Below, piece by piece: positions 43,601-54,310 of a DNA stretch of 64,000 bases; the first letter of the stretch is position 1; each line of letters starts with the position of its first letter. The position numbers were made by a program, and so were the translations under genes. The notes beneath the pieces are model-generated. The model worked only from the letters and a program-made list of their open reading frames with translations. It did not search any database and was not told the DNA's origin. This DNA comes from Neoarius graeffei (Eukaryota; Chordata; Actinopteri; Siluriformes; Ariidae): positions 22,162,110 through 22,226,109 of the forward strand of contig NC_083590.1 in the NCBI RefSeq assembly GCF_027579695.1, in the 5' to 3' direction.

Positions 43601-44180
43601 AGAGCTGAATGATTCCAAACAAATCCTGAACAATTCCTAAATGACTCCTGAGTGATTCACGAACAACTCCTGACTGATTTTGGAATGACTCCTGCATGAT
43701 TAGTGTATGCCAGATATTTAGCAATGCCTGAACGACTCGCCAACAATTCCTGAATGACTCCTGAATATTCCTCAACAACTCCTGAATAACTTCTGAACAG
43801 CCTCATGTTCATCTCCTAAACAACTCCTGAATGACTCAACAATTCCTGAATGACTCCTCAACAACTCCTGAATAACTTCTGAAAAGCCTCATATTCATCT
43901 CCTAAATAACTCCTGAACGACTCCTCAATAACTTCTGAATAACTTTGTGTTCATCTCCTAAACAACTCCTGAGTGGCTCAGCAATTCCTGAATGAATCCT
44001 GAATACTCCTCAACAACTCCTGAATGACTCAACAATTCCTGAACGACTCCTCAACAGCTCCTGAATAACTTCTGAACAGCCTCATGTTCATCTCCTAAAC
44101 AACTCCTGAATGAATCCTGAATACTCCTCCACAACTCCTGAATAACTCCTCACTGGCTCCTGACCGACTCCTGAATAGGA
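43601..44180. repeat. Second minisatellite array of the 11-bp CTCCTGAATGA type
   Basis: Built from 11-mers such as AACTCCTGAAT and GACTCCTGAAC, with inserted longer blocks (CCTCATGTTCATCTCCTAAA) recurring at about 43801, 43887, 43948 and 44080. Same subunit and strand as the array at 35400-36475, 7 kb away, but with a different higher-order pattern. Confidence 0.88.
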
Positions 44181-45031
44181 CCCAGTAATTCCAGTACTGC
44201 ATGGTACCAAGATCCCGTCCTAAATGATACCCTAATTTCTGTGTTCCTCATCGAAGTCCAAACTTTAATGAGGCTTCAAGATCCAGACTTACGATGCACA
44301 AAGCCAAAAGGGTGCAGGACGTACCATGACACATCACACACCATGATACAACGTGGTGTTTTTTATTCATTTATAGTTGGGTTTAAAGTAAACTAAAACA
44401 GTTAGTTCCTGTTATCCTATCAGCACATAGTAGCAGCTATAAACATGTAAGAAATCACGTTATTATTAGTTATAGTAGTAGTCATAGTAGTAGATGATCA
44501 TCCATGTATGTCATGGCGCTTTGAAATTAAAACTAGTCCTTCCTGTAAAACCATCAGCTTCTCAAGATTAAAGCAAGAGGTGTGAAATGTCCAAAACACA
44601 GAAATTACCTGAATCTGTGTCTAAATGCATCCTGGTGTTGTCATGCAGTGTGAATCAGCTCGTTACAATGTCTGTAGTGTCTGTTTGGAAGAATCCAGAC
44701 TATCCCGTGTGTGTGTGTCTGCTGTTTTGCCAGTTGCAAGGTTATGATATTTTCTGCTATAGTAGAAAACCTCCTGTCTCTTAGAACAATGTGGTTTTCA
44801 TCGAAACCGTGTGCGTGGGTGTGTGCAGGGTGGGCTCATGTGTTGATCTGCACTTCCTGTGCTGTATACGGGTGAGCTATGTGAGCCGATGGACAAAAAA
44901 AGATGCGTTCATACAGAAAGAACCACCTACAGGAAAAACTATTCATAGCTCTGGATCATCAACAACAAAAAAAAATCAAATGAGAAAAAAAAAAACAGGC
45001 TTTCAGTCCGGTGCGTGGTACAATTCAGTTT
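44181..45031. other. dtnbp1 intron, nothing recognised
   Basis: No exon or repeat end seen, apart from short A-runs at 44966-44974 and 44987-44996. Confidence 0.5.
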
Positions 45032-45108
45032 ACTAAGTTTTCTCATTTCATTTCTCTTCTCTTCTCTTCTCTTCTCTTCTCTTCTCTTCTCTTCTCTTCT
45101 CATTCCGC

Positions 45109-46649
45109 TTATCCGGGGCTGGGTCGCGGAGGCAGCAGTCTGAGCATGGAAGCCCAAACTTCCCTCTCCCCAGACATCTCGGCCATCTCCTCGGGAAGAA
45201 CACCGAGGCGTTCCCAGGCCAGCCAAGAGACATAGTCCCTCCAGCATGTCCTGGGTCTTCCCTGGTGCCTCCTCCTGTGTGGACATGCCTGGAACACCTC
45301 CCCAGGGAGGCGTCCAGGAGGCATCCGAAAGAGATGCCTGAGCCACCTCAGCTGATTCCTCTCGATGTGGAGGAGCAGCGGCTCTACTCTGAGCTCCTCC
45401 CGAGTGACTGTGCTTCTCACTCTAAGGGAGCGCCCAGCCACCCTGCAAAAGAAACTCATTTTGGCCGCTTGTATCCGCGATCTTGTTCTTTCGGTCATTA
45501 CCCAAAGCTCATGACCATAGGTGAGAGTCAGAACGTAGATTGACCGGTAAATCGAGAGCCTCACCTTTTGGCTCAGCTCCTTCACCACGACAGACCGGTA
45601 AAGCGACCGCATCACTGCGGAGGCTGCACCAATCCGCCTGTCGATATCACACTCCATCCTTCCCTCATTCGTGAACAAGATCCCGAGATACTTAAACTCC
45701 TCCACTTGAGGCAGGACTTCTCCACCAACCTGAAGAGGGCAAGCCACCCTTTTCCAGTCGAGAACCATGGCCTCGGACTTGGAGGTGCTGATTCTCATTC
45801 CAGCCACTTCACACTCGACTGCAAACCGCCCCAGTGCATGCTGAAGGTCCTGGTTTGAAGAAGCCAACAGGACAACATCATCCACAAAAAGCAGAGATGA
45901 AATCCTGTGGTTCCCAAACAGGATTCCCTCCAGCCCCTGGCTGCACCTAGAAATTCTGTCCATAAAAATTATGAACAGAACTGGTGATAAAAGGGCAGCC
46001 CTGCCAGAGTCCAACATGCACTGGGAACAGGTCTGACTTACTGCCGGCAATGCGAACCAGACTTCTGCTCTGTTTGTGCAGGGACCGGACAGCCCTTAGC
46101 AAAGAGCCCCGAACCCCATACTCCCGAAGCACCCCCCCACAGGATACCATGAGGGACACGGTCAAATGCCTTCTCCAGATCCACAAAGCACATGTGGACT
46201 GGTTGGGCAAACTCCCATGAACCCTCAAGCACCCTATGAAGGGTATAGAGCTGGTCCAGTGTTCCATGACCAGGACGAAAACCGCATTGTTCCTCCTGGA
46301 TCCACAGTTTGACTATTGGCCAAATTCTCCTCTCCAGTACCCTGGAGTAAACCTTCCTGGGGAGGCTGAGAAGTGTGATTCCCCTATAATTGGAGCACAC
46401 TCTCCGGTCCCCTTTCTTAAAAAGAAGGACCACCACCCCAGTCTGCCACTCCAAAGGCACTGTCCCCAACCGCCATGCGATGTTGCAGAGGTGTGTCAGC
46501 CAAGACAGCACCACAACATCCAGAGACTTGAGATACTCAGGGTGGATCTCATCCACCCCCAGTGCCTTGCCACCAAGGAGCTTGCAAACCACCTCAGTGA
46601 CTTTGGCTTGTGTAATGGATGAGTCCACCTCTGAGTCATCAGTCTCCAC
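45109..46649 (-). pseudogene. LINE reverse transcriptase and C-terminal region, frameshifted
   Basis: The - strand frames 46649-46038 and 46050-45109 carry the finger region (KALGVDEIHPEYLK, NYRGITLLS), motif A CFVDLEKAFDRVPHG, and motif C SLLFVDDVVLLA with both catalytic Asp. They continue into the thumb (EFKYLGILFTNEG, ALTYGHELW-like) and the conserved end RPRTCWRDYVSWLAWERLGV. A frameshift lies near 46045. Not functional as it stands. Confidence 0.9.
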
Positions 46650-46703
46650 TTCCTCAATGGGAGACGTGACAGTGGGATTGAGGAGATCCTCGAAGTATTC
46701 CTT

Positions 46704-47429
46704 TCACCGCCTGATAATATCACCAGTCAAGGTCAACAGCTCCCCACCCGCACTGTAAACAGTGTTGGCAGGGTACTGCTTCCCCCTCCTGAGGCGCTGG
46801 ACGGTTTGCCAGAATTTCCTCGAGGCCAACCGATAGTCCTCCTCCATGGCCTCACCGAACTCCTCCCAGTTCTGAGTTTTTGCCTCCGCAACTGCCCAAG
46901 CTGCAGCACACCTGGCCTGCTGATACCCGTCAGCTGCCTCAGGATTCCCGAAGGCCAACATGGCCTGATAGGACTCCTTCTTCAGCTTAATGGCATCCCT
47001 TACTTCTGGTGTCCACCACCGGGTTCGGGGATTGCCGCCACAACAGGCACTGGAGACCTTGCGGCCACAGCTCCGAACAGCCACATTGACAATGGAGGCA
47101 GAGAACATGGTCCACTCAGACTCGATGTCCTCCGCCTCCCTCGGAAGCTGGGAGAAGCTCTCCCAGAGGTGGGAGTTAAAGACCTCCCTGACAGAGTGCT
47201 CGTCCAGACGTTCCCAGCAGACCCTCACCATACATTTGGGCCTGCCAGGTCTGTCCAGATTCCTCCTCCGCCAGCGGATCCAACACACCACCAGGTCATG
47301 ATCAGTTGACAGCTCAGCCCCTCTCTTCACCCGACAGGTGTGAACAACACATAGGGCCAGAGATCCGATGAAACGACAACAAAGTCGATCATCAACCTTC
47401 GACCTAAGGTGTCCTGGTGCCACCTGCAC
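46704..47429 (-). pseudogene. LINE ORF2 linker between endonuclease and reverse transcriptase
   Basis: The - strand frame begins with the end of the endonuclease domain (STDHDLVVCWIRW) and continues through a helical, Trp/Arg-rich linker (TRWWTPEVRDAIKLKKESYQ). It is offset by frameshifts from both neighbours. Confidence 0.82.
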
Positions 47430-47992
47430 TTATGGACACCCCTATGCTTGAACATGGTGTTCGTTATGGACAAACCATGACTAGCACAGAAGTCCAATAA
47501 CAAAGCACCACTCAGGTTCAGATCGGGGAGGCCATTCCTCCCAATCATGCCCCTCCAGGTGTCACTGTTGTTGCCCACGTGAGCATTAAAGTCCCCCAGT
47601 AGAACAATGGAGTCCCCAGTCTGAGCACCTCTCGGTACCTCTCCCAGGGACTCCAAGAAGGCCGGATACTCTATACTGCTATTCGGCCCGTAGACACAAA
47701 CTACAGCAAGAGCCCTCTCCCCGACCCGAAGGCGCAGAGAAGCGACCCTCTCATTCACTGGGGTAAACTCCAACACATGGCGGCTAAGCTGGGGAACTAT
47801 AAGCAAGCTCACACCAGCCCGCCGCTGCTCACCGTGGGCGACTCCAGAGAAGTGGAGAGTCCAGCCCCTCTTGAGGAGCTGGGTTCTGGAGCCCAAACTG
47901 TGCGTGGAGGTGAGCCTGACTATCTCTAGCAGGTACCTCTCAACTTCCCGCACAAGCTCAGGCTCTTTCTCCCCAGTGACTAGAACCCCTCC
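47327..47992 (-). pseudogene. LINE APE-type endonuclease domain
   Basis: The - strand frame reads [43 protein letters not shown], then [13 protein letters not shown] (metal-binding Asp and Asn) and [10 protein letters not shown]. These are APE endonuclease motifs that nick the target for target-primed reverse transcription. The N-terminal GIWNVT of the same domain is found on the opposite strand at 48459-48476, beyond the inversion point. Confidence 0.88.
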
Positions 47993-47999
47993 TAGAACT

Positions 48000-48473
48000 G
48001 CCACCTTATTGTGGTGGAGGGGTTTGTGTGCTTGAATGATCCTAGGAACTATGTTGTCGGGGGCATTATGCCCCTGTTAGGGTTTCCCAAGGCAGACAGG
48101 TCCTAGGTGGCAGGCCAGACCAAGAGCAGTTCACCAAACCCCCTTATGGAAATGAAAAAAATCAAGGACTGTGACATCACCCGGTATGGCGCAGCCGGGG
48201 CCCCACCCTGGAGCCAGGCCTGGGGTTGGGGCTCGTATGCGAGCGCCTGGTGGCCGGGCCTTTGCCCACAGGGCCCGGCTGGGCTCAGCCCGAAGTGGTG
48301 ACGTGGGCCCGACCTCCTGTGGGCTCACCACCCACAGAGGTAGCCGTAGGGGGCCGGTGCAGTGTGGATTGGGCGGCAGTCGAAGGCAAGGGCCTCAACG
48401 ACCTAGTCGAAGGCAAGGGCCTCAACGACCTGATCCCCAAACACAGCAGCTAGCTGTTGGGATATGGAATGTC
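48000..48473 (+). mobile_element. Inverted 5' segment of the LINE
   Basis: It starts GCCACCTTATTGTGGTGGAG, the usual 5' end of this LINE type, and runs through GC-rich 5'UTR (a 24-bp direct duplication at 48382-48429) to TTGGGATATGGAATGTCAC, the beginning of the endonuclease frame. It ends precisely at the target duplication. The - strand body resumes just after this point of the element (TCACTGGGGAGAAAGAGCC), so almost nothing was lost at the inversion. Confidence 0.9.
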
Positions 48474-48485
48474 ACTAAGTTTTCT

Positions 48486-49257
48486 GTCAAAGTTAAATCA
48501 GGAATTGTTAAATCTATACTTACAATCGGTATATCAGGTGAAACTTCACATTCAACCTAAATTGCTTGAAACTGCTGTCATTGAATTCAGAAGTGAATGC
48601 TAAATAACATACTTTTTACAGAATTAAAACATGTTTATCCGTTCTTGAGATATTACAAATCAAAGATTGAAGAAACGGCTTCATTTTTATTAAACTGCCG
48701 TAATATTCTGTATGAGGATCACATGGTCCAAAATGGGCCTCGTTAACCAATGAGATCAAATGTTTTTTCTGAATAACTTTTCTATTTTTTCAAGATACTG
48801 AAAGGCAAAGTTTGAAAAATTACTAAAACAAAACAATTATGGAAAGTAGTATTTAATTAGTATTAATTATGCTAATTTGATACAAACGTTAAATCGGTAC
48901 ACTCAATAAAAAAGTAATACATTATTTCTAATCCCCTCTTTGTGCTCTCTAGGCCTTTGTATTTCTCAAAAGTAGTGCCTGCTAGTGTTTATATGAAAGA
49001 ATATAAATGATAATATTCACAGCTTTCAAGGCAAATCTCAAAAAAACTCTCTGAGCCACATCCAATAAACAATTCACATTAACTGAGCTGAAATTGACAC
49101 TTGCGTTTCTGACTTCCAGGTTTTTAAAATTTCATTCTGACCACTAAGAACTCAATTTTTTTCATCAAAACCACTTCAGGTATATTCTAAAATAGTAATT
49201 TATTTACATAAATTGGTTTGATTTGAAAAAATAAGTAGGTAAAGCTGTGAAAACTGA
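48486..49257. other. dtnbp1 intron, nothing recognised
   Basis: AT-rich sequence, possibly an old repeat, but without visible termini or coding potential. Confidence 0.45.
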
Positions 49258-49601
49258 CTTCAAAGTAGAGCCCTGCACTCCCACGGGAGTCCCGCGGGAC
49301 CCGACGCAAAGCAGTGCGGCGTGGGACAAATTTTGAAAGCTCATTGCGGGCGCGGGCGGGAGGGGGAGTGCACAATGCGGGCACAGGGGGGAGAGGTGAT
49401 AAGCTGCAGTCCCACTAACTAAAAACGTGTTTAAAATAAAATTTATAAATTATTAATTTATGTCTATCATATATAATTTGTGCTGGATATTTTATTTGGC
49501 ATTAATAAAAACATTTTAAGATGCCTAAATTTGCGGATGTGGTCTAATCTCGCGTACATTTCCGATTCCTTTCCGCTCTTCCATGTTTGAGATCTCCGAT
49601 C

Positions 49602-49649
49602 ATGGCAGAAGAGCAGAGCTCCTCTAGTGAAGCTCACAGTGCTTCAGAA
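49602..49649 (+). pseudogene. First coding exon retained in the hAT element
   Basis: The ATG at 49602 opens MAEEQSSSSEAHSASE and meets a good donor, GTAAGT at 49650. Ser/Glu-rich N-termini of this sort start ZBED-like hAT transposases. The following exons are deleted. Confidence 0.55.
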
Positions 49650-49921
49650 GTAAGTGCTGCTTTAAAAAGAGGTACATTTACCGTTAAAAAGTCAAGAGTA
49701 TTAGTCCTAAGTATTAAAAAGTATTTAAAAAAGTATTAAAAAGTATTAACTAGTATTAAAAAGGACTGTGTATCACACAGATTGTTCAATTTAAAGCGAG
49801 AAATAGACAGTGTATAATCTGAGGAGCTGGTTGTGGTTGCGCAGCACTTCATATGAGAGGAGAATGAAATCGCGGTTGGAATCATAACGCCACAGACTCG
49901 GAAGTGGGAGTGTGAGTGCGC

Positions 49922-49980
49922 AAAGCGAGAGCTGTCAATCAAAGCGAGAGCTGTCAATCAAAGCGAGAGCTGTCAATCAT
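49922..49980. repeat. Three tandem 18-bp units inside the hAT element
   Basis: GCGAGAGCTGTCAATCAA occurs three times in a row, the last ending ATCATG. Possibly a transposase-binding or replication-slippage array. Confidence 0.9.
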
Positions 49981-50308
49981 GAGCGCATGCAGCACTCAAC
50001 TTGGAATGTGTCAGCAGAATGTCAGAGTCTAAACAATAAACTTACAATAAATGAAGGATCGGTCAGTGGAGAGCTCAGCTAAGCTCAGCATGTTTAATTC
50101 CCCAAGCCAATGACAAGAACTTTCGTGAGAAATAACGCGAACGTCTGCATCGTGCAGGATTTGCAGGCGGGAGTGGGACAAAATATGGCAGGCGCGGGCG
50201 GGAGCGGGACTGAAAATCATAATTCTTTGCGGGAGCGGGACTGCACAATGCGGGAGCGAGCAGGAGCGGGACTGAAAATTCTGTCCCTCGCAGACCTCTA
50301 CTTCAAAG

Positions 50309-50795
50309 TCTCTTGTGAAGCATAACATCAAAACTAGCAGATGGAAAATTTCGCTGAATCCTTCATCAGAAACCGTGAGGGCGAGAGAACATCCCTGTAA
50401 AAGTGATCTGACTGACATTCACGAGTAATCCAGTCGGAAACCGATCAGGAGAGAGAGAGAGAGAGAGAGAGAGCCTGACCACTTTCCCATGACTCAAATT
50501 GAAAAGTACCAGCAGTTTCCCGACATCCTGCGATCAGAGTTTTTATTCTGTTGTACTGACTTCAACCTGCCATTACTCCCAAAGTACTGAACAGATCTTA
50601 ACCAGATACATTTCTTTGGAAAGCAGAAATTATAAGCTTTTTAATGATAGAAAATATTCAAGAGTTAAGCAATGACAGATTTGGAAACTTAGATGAGCGT
50701 CTGCATGGATAATTTTCACAGCACAGCCAGCAAGTGTCTGATATGCCTAATTACAGCTTTACCTCAGACTGACACTGGAAACTCCTTCCAAAAAT
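50309..50795. other. dtnbp1 intron, nothing recognised
   Basis: Contains a (GA)n run at 50450-50473. No coding features. Confidence 0.5.
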
Positions 50796-50807
50796 ACTGT
50801 TTAATAT

Positions 50808-51181
50808 CTCTCTCTCATTATCTGTAGCCGCTTTATCCTGTTCTACAGGGTCGCAGGCAACCTGGAGCCTATCCCAGCTGACTACAGGCAAGAGGCGGGG
50901 TACACCCTGGACAAGTCGCCAGGTCATCACAGGGCTGACACATAGACACAGACAACCATTCACACTCACATTCACACCTACAGTCAATTTAGAGTCACCA
51001 GTTAACCTAACCTGCATGTCTTTGGACTGTGGGGGAAACCGGAGCACCCGGAGGAAACCCACGCGGACACGGGGAGAACATGCAAACTCCACACAGAAAG
51101 GCCCTCACCGGCACGGGGCTCAAACCCGGACCTTCTTGCTGTGAGGCGACAGCGCTAACCACTACACCACCGTGCCGCCCC
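50808..51181 (-). mobile_element. SINE of the main family, copy 14
   Basis: Reverse copy with exact 12-bp duplication ACTGTTTAATAT at 50796-50807 and 51182-51193. The right-hand duplication runs straight into a pentanucleotide microsatellite. Confidence 0.95.
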
Positions 51182-51185
51182 ACTG

Positions 51186-51243
51186 TTTAATATAATATAA
51201 TATAATATAATATAATATAATATAATATAATATAATATAATAT
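51186..51243. repeat. (ATAAT)n microsatellite seeded at a SINE target duplication
   Basis: About eleven pentamers continue the TTTAATAT of the target duplication. The next SINE copy interrupts the array. Confidence 0.92.
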
Positions 51244-51398
51244 CTCATCTCATTATCTCTAGCCGCTTTATCCTGTTCTACAGGGTCGCAGGCAAGCTGG
51301 AGCCTATCCCAGCTGACTACGGGCGAAAGGCGGGGTACACCCTGGATAAGTCGCCAGGTCATCACAGGGCTGACACACAGACAACCATTTACACTCAC
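51244..51398 (-). mobile_element. SINE of the main family, 5'-truncated copy 15
   Basis: Only the 3' third (tail TCTCATCTCATTATC to ACACACAGACAACCATTTAC) is present, reversed. It is bounded at left by (ATAAT)n and at right by (ATTAT)n. Confidence 0.9.
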
Positions 51399-51450
51399 AA
51401 TATTATATTATATTATATTATATTATATTATATTATATTATATTATATTA
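51399..51450. repeat. (ATTAT)n microsatellite, inverse of the one before the SINE
   Basis: About ten pentamers of the complementary phase to 51186-51243, so the two arrays can pair as arms of a hairpin with the truncated SINE as loop. Confidence 0.9.
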
Positions 51451-52485
51451 TCCGTGATAAATTCTTAGTACACAATGTAGCAGCACAGCGCTCTGTATTT
51501 TTCATCTATTCCTTCCAGTCACTCTCGACCCAGCCAGGTTGTGCTGTTTTAAGCTGATTAAACCAATTTTCTCGATAATAAACTAAGATTTGTGTGCCGC
51601 TCTATTGTAACTTGGCACAATGATCTTCCACTAGAATCTTCTGCCAATCTAAAAAGTTGTTAGCATCCGACAGTTACAGAAAGTGGCTTAGCAGCAGGCA
51701 GAAAGGCATTTAACGTTAAAAATCGTCTGCTCCCTCACACCAGAGTGTGAGACAAGGCTTTCAGGCTTGAGACAGCAGGAAGTAAATGCTTATTAGTGTG
51801 CATGTGGGGAGTATTGTGCCTGCTCATGTGTTGAAGAAGAAATATATTTAGCTATTCAGCCAAGCTGCAAATAAACTAAGGGGAAGCTAGTGTGTTATCA
51901 GTGTCAGAGTTTCCTCTCTTACCCATGGCTGTAGACTTTTTTTTTTTTCCTTCAATCCTGATTCTCCCAGCATGCACTTGATTTAGATGGTAGTGAATGT
52001 TGCATTTCAAATGCAGCATGTCTTAGTGATGTGGTTTCACAAGTAATGATTCTCAAAGTCAAAATCATGATGGCACTCAAATACATTTCGGTATCAGTTA
52101 TCATCATCTCTGCTCTTTTACTCTGTAGACTTTTGTCAGTGTAACATAACATTACATAACACAGGCCCTTTTCAGATAAATACATTTATTTAAAAAAAAA
52201 AAGATATGTATTTCCAATGAAGCATGAGTTGCAGCTCCTGTCTCATAGCTTGCACATTTAGACCACAGCTGAGATCTGGGAGATTTGGGTGAGATATGGC
52301 GAAACGGATTTGAGCCAAATCTGAGCCATGATGCATCTCAGCATACAAGGGTACTTCTAAAAGTTCTCGGCATAACCCAGAAAACGCCACAGGAGAAAGA
52401 CTGTTCTTGTATACAACTAGATGACTTGCAACCACATGATCAAAATATGCTATGTCATGAGTGTTCACCATGATGGTGGATATAC
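51451..52485. other. dtnbp1 intron, nothing recognised
   Basis: One kilobase without recognisable exons or element ends. The block 51650-51850 (reverse transcriptase-like in neither frame) has no support. Confidence 0.5.
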
Positions 52486-53973
52486 TAGTGCATCTCAAAA
52501 AATTAGAATATTGTGGAAAAGTTTAATATTTTCCATCAGTTATTTAAGAAAGTGAAAATGTTATATATTACAGACTCATTACATATAAACTAAAATGTTT
52601 CAAGCATTTTTCTATTTTAATTTTAATCAGTATGGCATACAGTACAAAAACATTAAAAAAAACATCTCAAAATATTAGAATATTTCATTTCGAGTTTGAG
52701 TAAAACAGTATAAACACAGCGTATCTCTCGGTCTAGTTCAGTACACACAACCACAATCATGAGGAAGACTGCTGACTTGACTGTTGTCCAGAAGATAATC
52801 ACTGATGCCCTCCACAAGGAGGGTAAGCCACAAAAGGTCATTGCTGAAAAGGGTGGCTGGAAAAGGTGCACAAGCAACAGGGATGGCTGCAGTCTTGAGA
52901 GGATTGTCAAGAAAAGTTGATTCAAGAACTTGGGAGAGCTTCACAAGGAGTGGACTGAGGCTGGTGTCAGTGTATCAAGACCCATCACGAACAGACATCT
53001 TCAAGAAAGGGGATACAACTTTCGCATTCCTAATATCAAGCTACTCCTGAGCCAGAGACGATGTCAGAAGTGTCTTATCTGGGCTAAAGAGTGAAGGAAA
53101 TGGACTGTTGCTCAGTGGTCCAAAGTCCTCTTTTCAGATGAAAGTACATTTTGCATTTAATTTGGAAATCCCGGTTCTAGAGTCTGGAGGAAGAGTGGAG
53201 AGGCACAGAATCCAAGGTGTTTGAAGCCCACTGTGAAGTTTCCACAGTCTGTGATGATTTGGGGTGCCATGTCATCTGCTGGTGTTGGTCCACTGTATTT
53301 TATCAAGTCCAAAATCAACACCGCCATCTACCAGGAGATTTTAGAGCACTTCATGCTTCCATCTGCTGACGAGCTTTTTGGAGATGCTGATTTCCTTTTC
53401 CAGCAGGACTTGGCACCTACCCACAGTGCCAAAACTACTACCAAATGGTTTGCTGACCATGATATTACTGTGTTTGATTGGCTAGCCAACTTGCCTGACC
53501 TGAACCCCATAGAGAATCTATGGGGTATTATCAAGAGGAAGATGAGAAACACCCAACCCAAAAATACAGATATGCTGAAGGCCACTATCAAAGCAACCTG
53601 GGGTTCAATAACACCTCAGCAGTGCCACAGACTGATCACCTCCATGCCACACCGCATTGATACAGTAATTCATGGTAAAGGAGCCCCAACCAAGTATTGA
53701 GTGTATAAATGAATATACTTTTCAGAAGTTGGACATTTCTGTATTGTAAATCCTTTTTTTGATTGATCTTAGGGAATATTCTAATAATTTGAGATACTGG
53801 ATTTCTGATTTTCATGAGCTATAAGCCATCATCATCAAAATTAAAATAAAAAAGGCTTGAAATATTTCACTTTACATGTCAAGAATATAGAATATATGAA
53901 AGTTTACCTTTTTGAATTAAATTATGAAAAAAAGGAACTTTTTCATGGTATTCTAATTTTTTGAGATGCACTC
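52486..53973 (+). mobile_element. Tc1-like element C (1.49 kb)
   Basis: Inverted ends AGTGCATCTCAAAAAATTAG and (inverse) AGTGCATCTCAAAAAATTAG over about 37 bp. TA at the left border, mutated to TC at the right. A frameshifted transposase on the + strand. Confidence 0.92.
52759..53700 (+). pseudogene. Tc1 transposase of element C
   Basis: The ATG at 52759 (MRKTADLTVVQKIITDALHK) opens the helix-turn-helix part. Frameshifts and two stops (after WAKE near 53092, and after STFCI near 53158) follow. The region around the first Asp reads VLFSDESTF. From 53221 an open frame of 159 codons carries FQQDLAPTHSA and LPDLNPIEN (DD34E spacing) and ends GAPTKY. Confidence 0.88.
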
Positions 53974-53988
53974 TTACAAGCAACTAGG

Positions 53989-54310
53989 ATGGCAGCCGCT
54001 GAAAGCGTGTCTGTAAACGATGCTGAATTTTCTCACTATTATGACGATTTGAACAGTTGAGCGAAGATTCGATACAAAGAGAAGATAGATACGTGTGGTT
54101 TTGACCCATAATATTTTAAAAAGTCAGATTTTTCTGAAGATAAGATGCTTCTACTGACCATCGAGTATCCAGATATCGAGTTCTATCTGGTTTGGCTGCC
54201 GAAGAATCGAGTCCGACCTTGGATGAAACACAGCCCATGTTCTGAGTGGGTGCCCAGTCTGGATTGTTTCTATCGAATAATTTCACTGGCGCTCCTAGAA
54301 GTGCAATGGT
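53989..54310 (+). pseudogene. Decayed ORF of the THAP/YqaJ-type transposon family
   Basis: The ATG at 53989 reads MAAAESVSVNDAEFSHYYDD, then, after an in-frame TGA, AKIRYKEKIDTCGFDP, a TAA, and YFKKSDFSEDKML…EYPDIEFYLVW. The pattern RYKEKI..CG.DPY..KKSDF…YPDI.NYLV is what I remember from the N-terminus of fish proteins with a YqaJ-like recombinase domain that accompany THAP transposons. Two stops make it dead. A further piece at 54600-54790 (VYPPTW) matches the end of the THAP gene exon 3. Confidence 0.55.

Larger units (their letters stand above)
45044..48473 (-). mobile_element. Near-full-length LINE with 5' inversion
   Basis: The body runs on the - strand from about 48000 down to a (GAGAA)n tail at 45044-45100. 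The first roughly 470 bp of the element (5'UTR and start of the endonuclease) lie at 48000-48473 in the opposite orientation. One 12-bp duplication ACTAAGTTTTCT flanks the entire structure (45032-45043 and 48474-48485), so it is one insertion event of the twin-priming type. The 3' end GCGACCCAGCCCCGGATAAG is shared with the main SINE family. The clade (Rex1/RTE-X/L2-like) is not settled. Confidence 0.93.
49266..50300 (+). mobile_element. Non-autonomous hAT element (1035 bp) with exact 8-bp duplication
   Basis: Ends TAGAGCCCTGC and GCAGACCTCTA (imperfect inverse), flanked by CTTCAAAG at 49258-49265 and 50301-50308. Subterminal GCGGGAGCGGGAC-type motifs are repeated near both ends (49305-49375 and 50160-50280). 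It holds one short exon-like frame and no transposase body. Confidence 0.88.

Noticed and set aside
45109-46758. Several + strand frames over the LINE
   Set aside because: They are antisense to a recognisable reverse transcriptase with its catalytic motifs on the - strand.
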